Under the pieces are notes generated by a model that worked only from the letters and a program-made list of their open reading frames with translations, did no database searches and was not told where the DNA came from. Below are positions 62,763-64,000 of a stretch of DNA of 64,000 nt, piece by piece. Location: assembly GCA_902535365.1 (NCBI GenBank), contig CACATF010000001.1, positions 132,077 through 196,076 on the forward strand. Reading direction: 5' to 3'. The stretch's first letter is position 1; every line of letters starts with the position of its first letter. The position numbers were made by a program, and so were the translations under genes. The stretch is from an uncultured SAR86 cluster bacterium (lineage in GTDB: Bacteria; Pseudomonadota; Gammaproteobacteria; Magnimaribacterales; TMED112).

Positions 62763-63400
62763 CAGCTTTAAGAAAAAAGATTTTTTCAGAGTTTTTAGGC
62801 ACAGCAGCATTGGTTGGAGTTGTAGTGGGCTCAGGGATAATGGCAGAGAATTTAGCATCAGGAAATATTGCTATAGCATTATTGGCTAACGCACTAGCAA
62901 CTTTTTGGGGGTTGTATTTCTTAATCACTTGTCTAGGTCAATTTAGTGCCCATTTTAATCCCGCAGTATCTTTAATATTTTTAATAAAGAAAGATCTCGA
63001 TATTAAAACTTTTCTATGTTTCATAGTTTTTCAAACTTTGGGAGCGATATGCGGAGCATTGTTAGCCAATGCAATGTTTGATTTGGATATTTTTCAAATA
63101 TCAGAAAAAATTCGTATAGGCTCTAACTTGTGGCTTAGCGAAATAGTTGCCACAGCAGGCTTGATCCTAATAATTTTACTTTCTCCAAAAGAAAAAACTG
63201 CAATTATGGTAGCCTCTTACATTGGGGCCGCATACTGGTTTACATCTTCCACATCTTTTGCAAATCCAGCAGTGACTATTGGAAGAGTTTTTTCAGATAC
63301 ATTCACAGGCATTGAGCCTTACAGTGCTATTTATTTTGTTCTATATCAACTGCTTGGTGCATTGGTGGGAATGTTAATTTTTTCATTTATGAAAAAGTAA
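62759..63400 (+). CDS. Aquaporin family channel (AqpS-like)
   Basis: A 213-aa MIP family channel with six membrane segments. The two NPA boxes are HFNPAVSLIF and FANPAVTIGR; the start EFLGTAALVGVVVGSGIMAENL is typical. AqpS of Sinorhizobium lets arsenite leave the cell after ArsC reduction, and coupling to the ArsC-like gene suggests the same here. It is an inner-membrane protein. No arsR, acr3 or arsB is seen. Confidence 0.88.
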   Translation: MTALRKKIFSEFLGTAALVGVVVGSGIMAENLASGNIAIALLANALATFWGLYFLITCLGQFSAHFNPAVSLIFLIKKDLDIKTFLCFIVFQTLGAICGALLANAMFDLDIFQISEKIRIGSNLWLSEIVATAGLILIILLSPKEKTAIMVASYIGAAYWFTSSTSFANPAVTIGRVFSDTFTGIEPYSAIYFVLYQLLGALVGMLIFSFMKK

Positions 63401-63429
63401 CAATTCTTAATATTTTTTAAAAAAATCAT

Positions 63430-63435
63430 TATGAT
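63430..63435 (+). promoter_or_regulatory. Putative -10 box of leaderless transcript
   Basis: TATGAT is followed by GCATAC and the ATG at 63442. No Shine-Dalgarno is seen in this 41-bp gap. Confidence 0.45.
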
Positions 63436-63441
63436 GCATAC

Positions 63442-64000
63442 ATGAAGTTGCGTGCCTTTATTTTACTTTTAATTTCAATTCAATCTGCTGTACTAGCAGC
63501 AGATTACAATATTTCTCAATTAGGAAAGCGTTTTGATGATCCATGGAGTCTAGCCTTTATAAGTGAAGATAAGTTTCTTCTTGCAGAACTAACTGGTGAG
63601 CTCAAAGTAGTTAATTACACAACTGGTGAAGTTGAGGCGCTTATCTCAAATGTTCCAGAGGTAGTGTATGCAAGCCAAGGCGGTTTAGCAGATGTAATCA
63701 TTGATGATGCATTTGCTTTTACTCAACAAATCTACATGAGTTATTCGGCTAGAGATGCTGATCAAAATAACCAGATAACTTTATTTGTAGCTCGAGCAAA
63801 ACTCGTTGAAAATGCTCTTCAAGATGTCGAAGTTATCTTTAAAGCTCAAGCCCCTAGACGCATACCTATGCACCTTGGAGCAAAGATGGTTATTTTGACC
63901 GATGGCACTTTATTGATAGCTAGTGGAGATGGTTATGACTACCGTGAGGCCGCTCAATATCTTGATAATCATTTTGGAAAGATGATCAGGATTAATAAAG
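63442..64000 (+). CDS. PQQ-dependent sugar dehydrogenase-like protein, 3' end cut
   Basis: I translated this by hand; it runs off the window. A signal peptide (MKLRAFILLLISIQSAVLAA) precedes DYNISQLGKRFDDPWSLAFISEDKFLLAELTGELKVVN, QGGLADVIIDDAF, YMSYSARD, and MHLGAKMVILTDGTLLIASGDGYDY. These match the glucose/sorbosone dehydrogenase family with a beta-propeller (FxxPWxLAF...LLVTExxGxL and GGRL-like HLGAKMV). It is likely periplasmic and oxidises sugars or aldoses. 186 codons are visible; the rest of the propeller is outside. Confidence 0.88.
   Translation, partial: MKLRAFILLLISIQSAVLAADYNISQLGKRFDDPWSLAFISEDKFLLAELTGELKVVNYTTGEVEALISNVPEVVYASQGGLADVIIDDAFAFTQQIYMSYSARDADQNNQITLFVARAKLVENALQDVEVIFKAQAPRRIPMHLGAKMVILTDGTLLIASGDGYDYREAAQYLDNHFGKMIRINK

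Noticed and set aside
1-64000. CRISPR arrays, insertion sequences, prophage genes, integrases, toxin-antitoxin pairs
   Set aside because: No regularly spaced repeats, transposase or phage motifs were seen. The only tandem repeats are the 12-bp units inside the lipoprotein gene.

Overview
The window looks like a chromosome segment from a streamlined, AT-rich marine gammaproteobacterium; a SAR86-like lineage would fit, but the sequence alone cannot prove it. The evidence for a gammaproteobacterium is the set of gene pairs: mutY-yggX, yqiB-yqiA, yicC-gmk-rpoZ-spoT near recG, anmK-M23 peptidase beside tyrS, hemL/hemG/erpA, ubiC-ubiA, pepP-ubiH, and rpsU-yqeY divergent from tsaD. Genes are packed with 1-40 bp overlaps. 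No insertion sequence, prophage, integrase or CRISPR array is visible. One tRNA (Phe-GAA) is present.

Layout. 1-3.1 kb: two translationally coupled periplasmic sulfatases (the first cut by the window edge). 3.1-6.7 kb: epoxide-hydrolase-like enzyme, a small PepSY membrane cassette and a CurA-type reductase. 6.8-9 kb: tRNA-Phe and a lipoprotein prolyl oligopeptidase. 9-17 kb: a PncC-like/NadD-like fusion, yggX-mutY-gpmA, a Cys-less rhodanese, a type II glutamine synthetase behind a glutamine (glnA) riboswitch, and yqiA-yqiB-FemAB-like-ubiA-ubiC. 17-25 kb: rubredoxin, a dicarboxylate symporter, a K+-dependent-type membrane pyrophosphatase, two tiny membrane proteins, pirin, glutathionyl-hydroquinone reductase and recG. 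25-32 kb: nucleotide and stringent-response genes (yicC, gmk, rpoZ, spoT, pyrB, ribE, pyrE, rph). 32-35 kb: two tandem amidohydrolases, the second without metal ligands. 35-43 kb: rpsU-yqeY, tsaD-folB-folK, an orphan lipoprotein, DUF1338 dioxygenase with an APH-like kinase, a ZapB-like coiled coil, pepP-ubiH, maf. 43-56 kb: rpmB, dut, L31 type B, priA, tsaE, dNK, pcnB, adenosine kinase, hemL, hemG, erpA, anmK, M23 peptidase, tyrS and a saccharopine-dehydrogenase-like reductase. 56-64 kb: the accessory-looking end, with a 996-aa repeat-containing surface lipoprotein, a TonB-dependent receptor apparently in one operon with an arsenate-reductase-like protein and an aquaporin, and the start of a PQQ-type sugar dehydrogenase.

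The strongest non-coding signal is the glnA riboswitch before glnII, with a possible switching partner downstream. Two genome-wide habits also stand out. Several first genes have a TATAAT-like box only 5-7 nt before ATG, suggesting leaderless mRNAs. Four convergent gene pairs share a 4-bp palindrome (TTAA or CTAG) that holds both stop codons.
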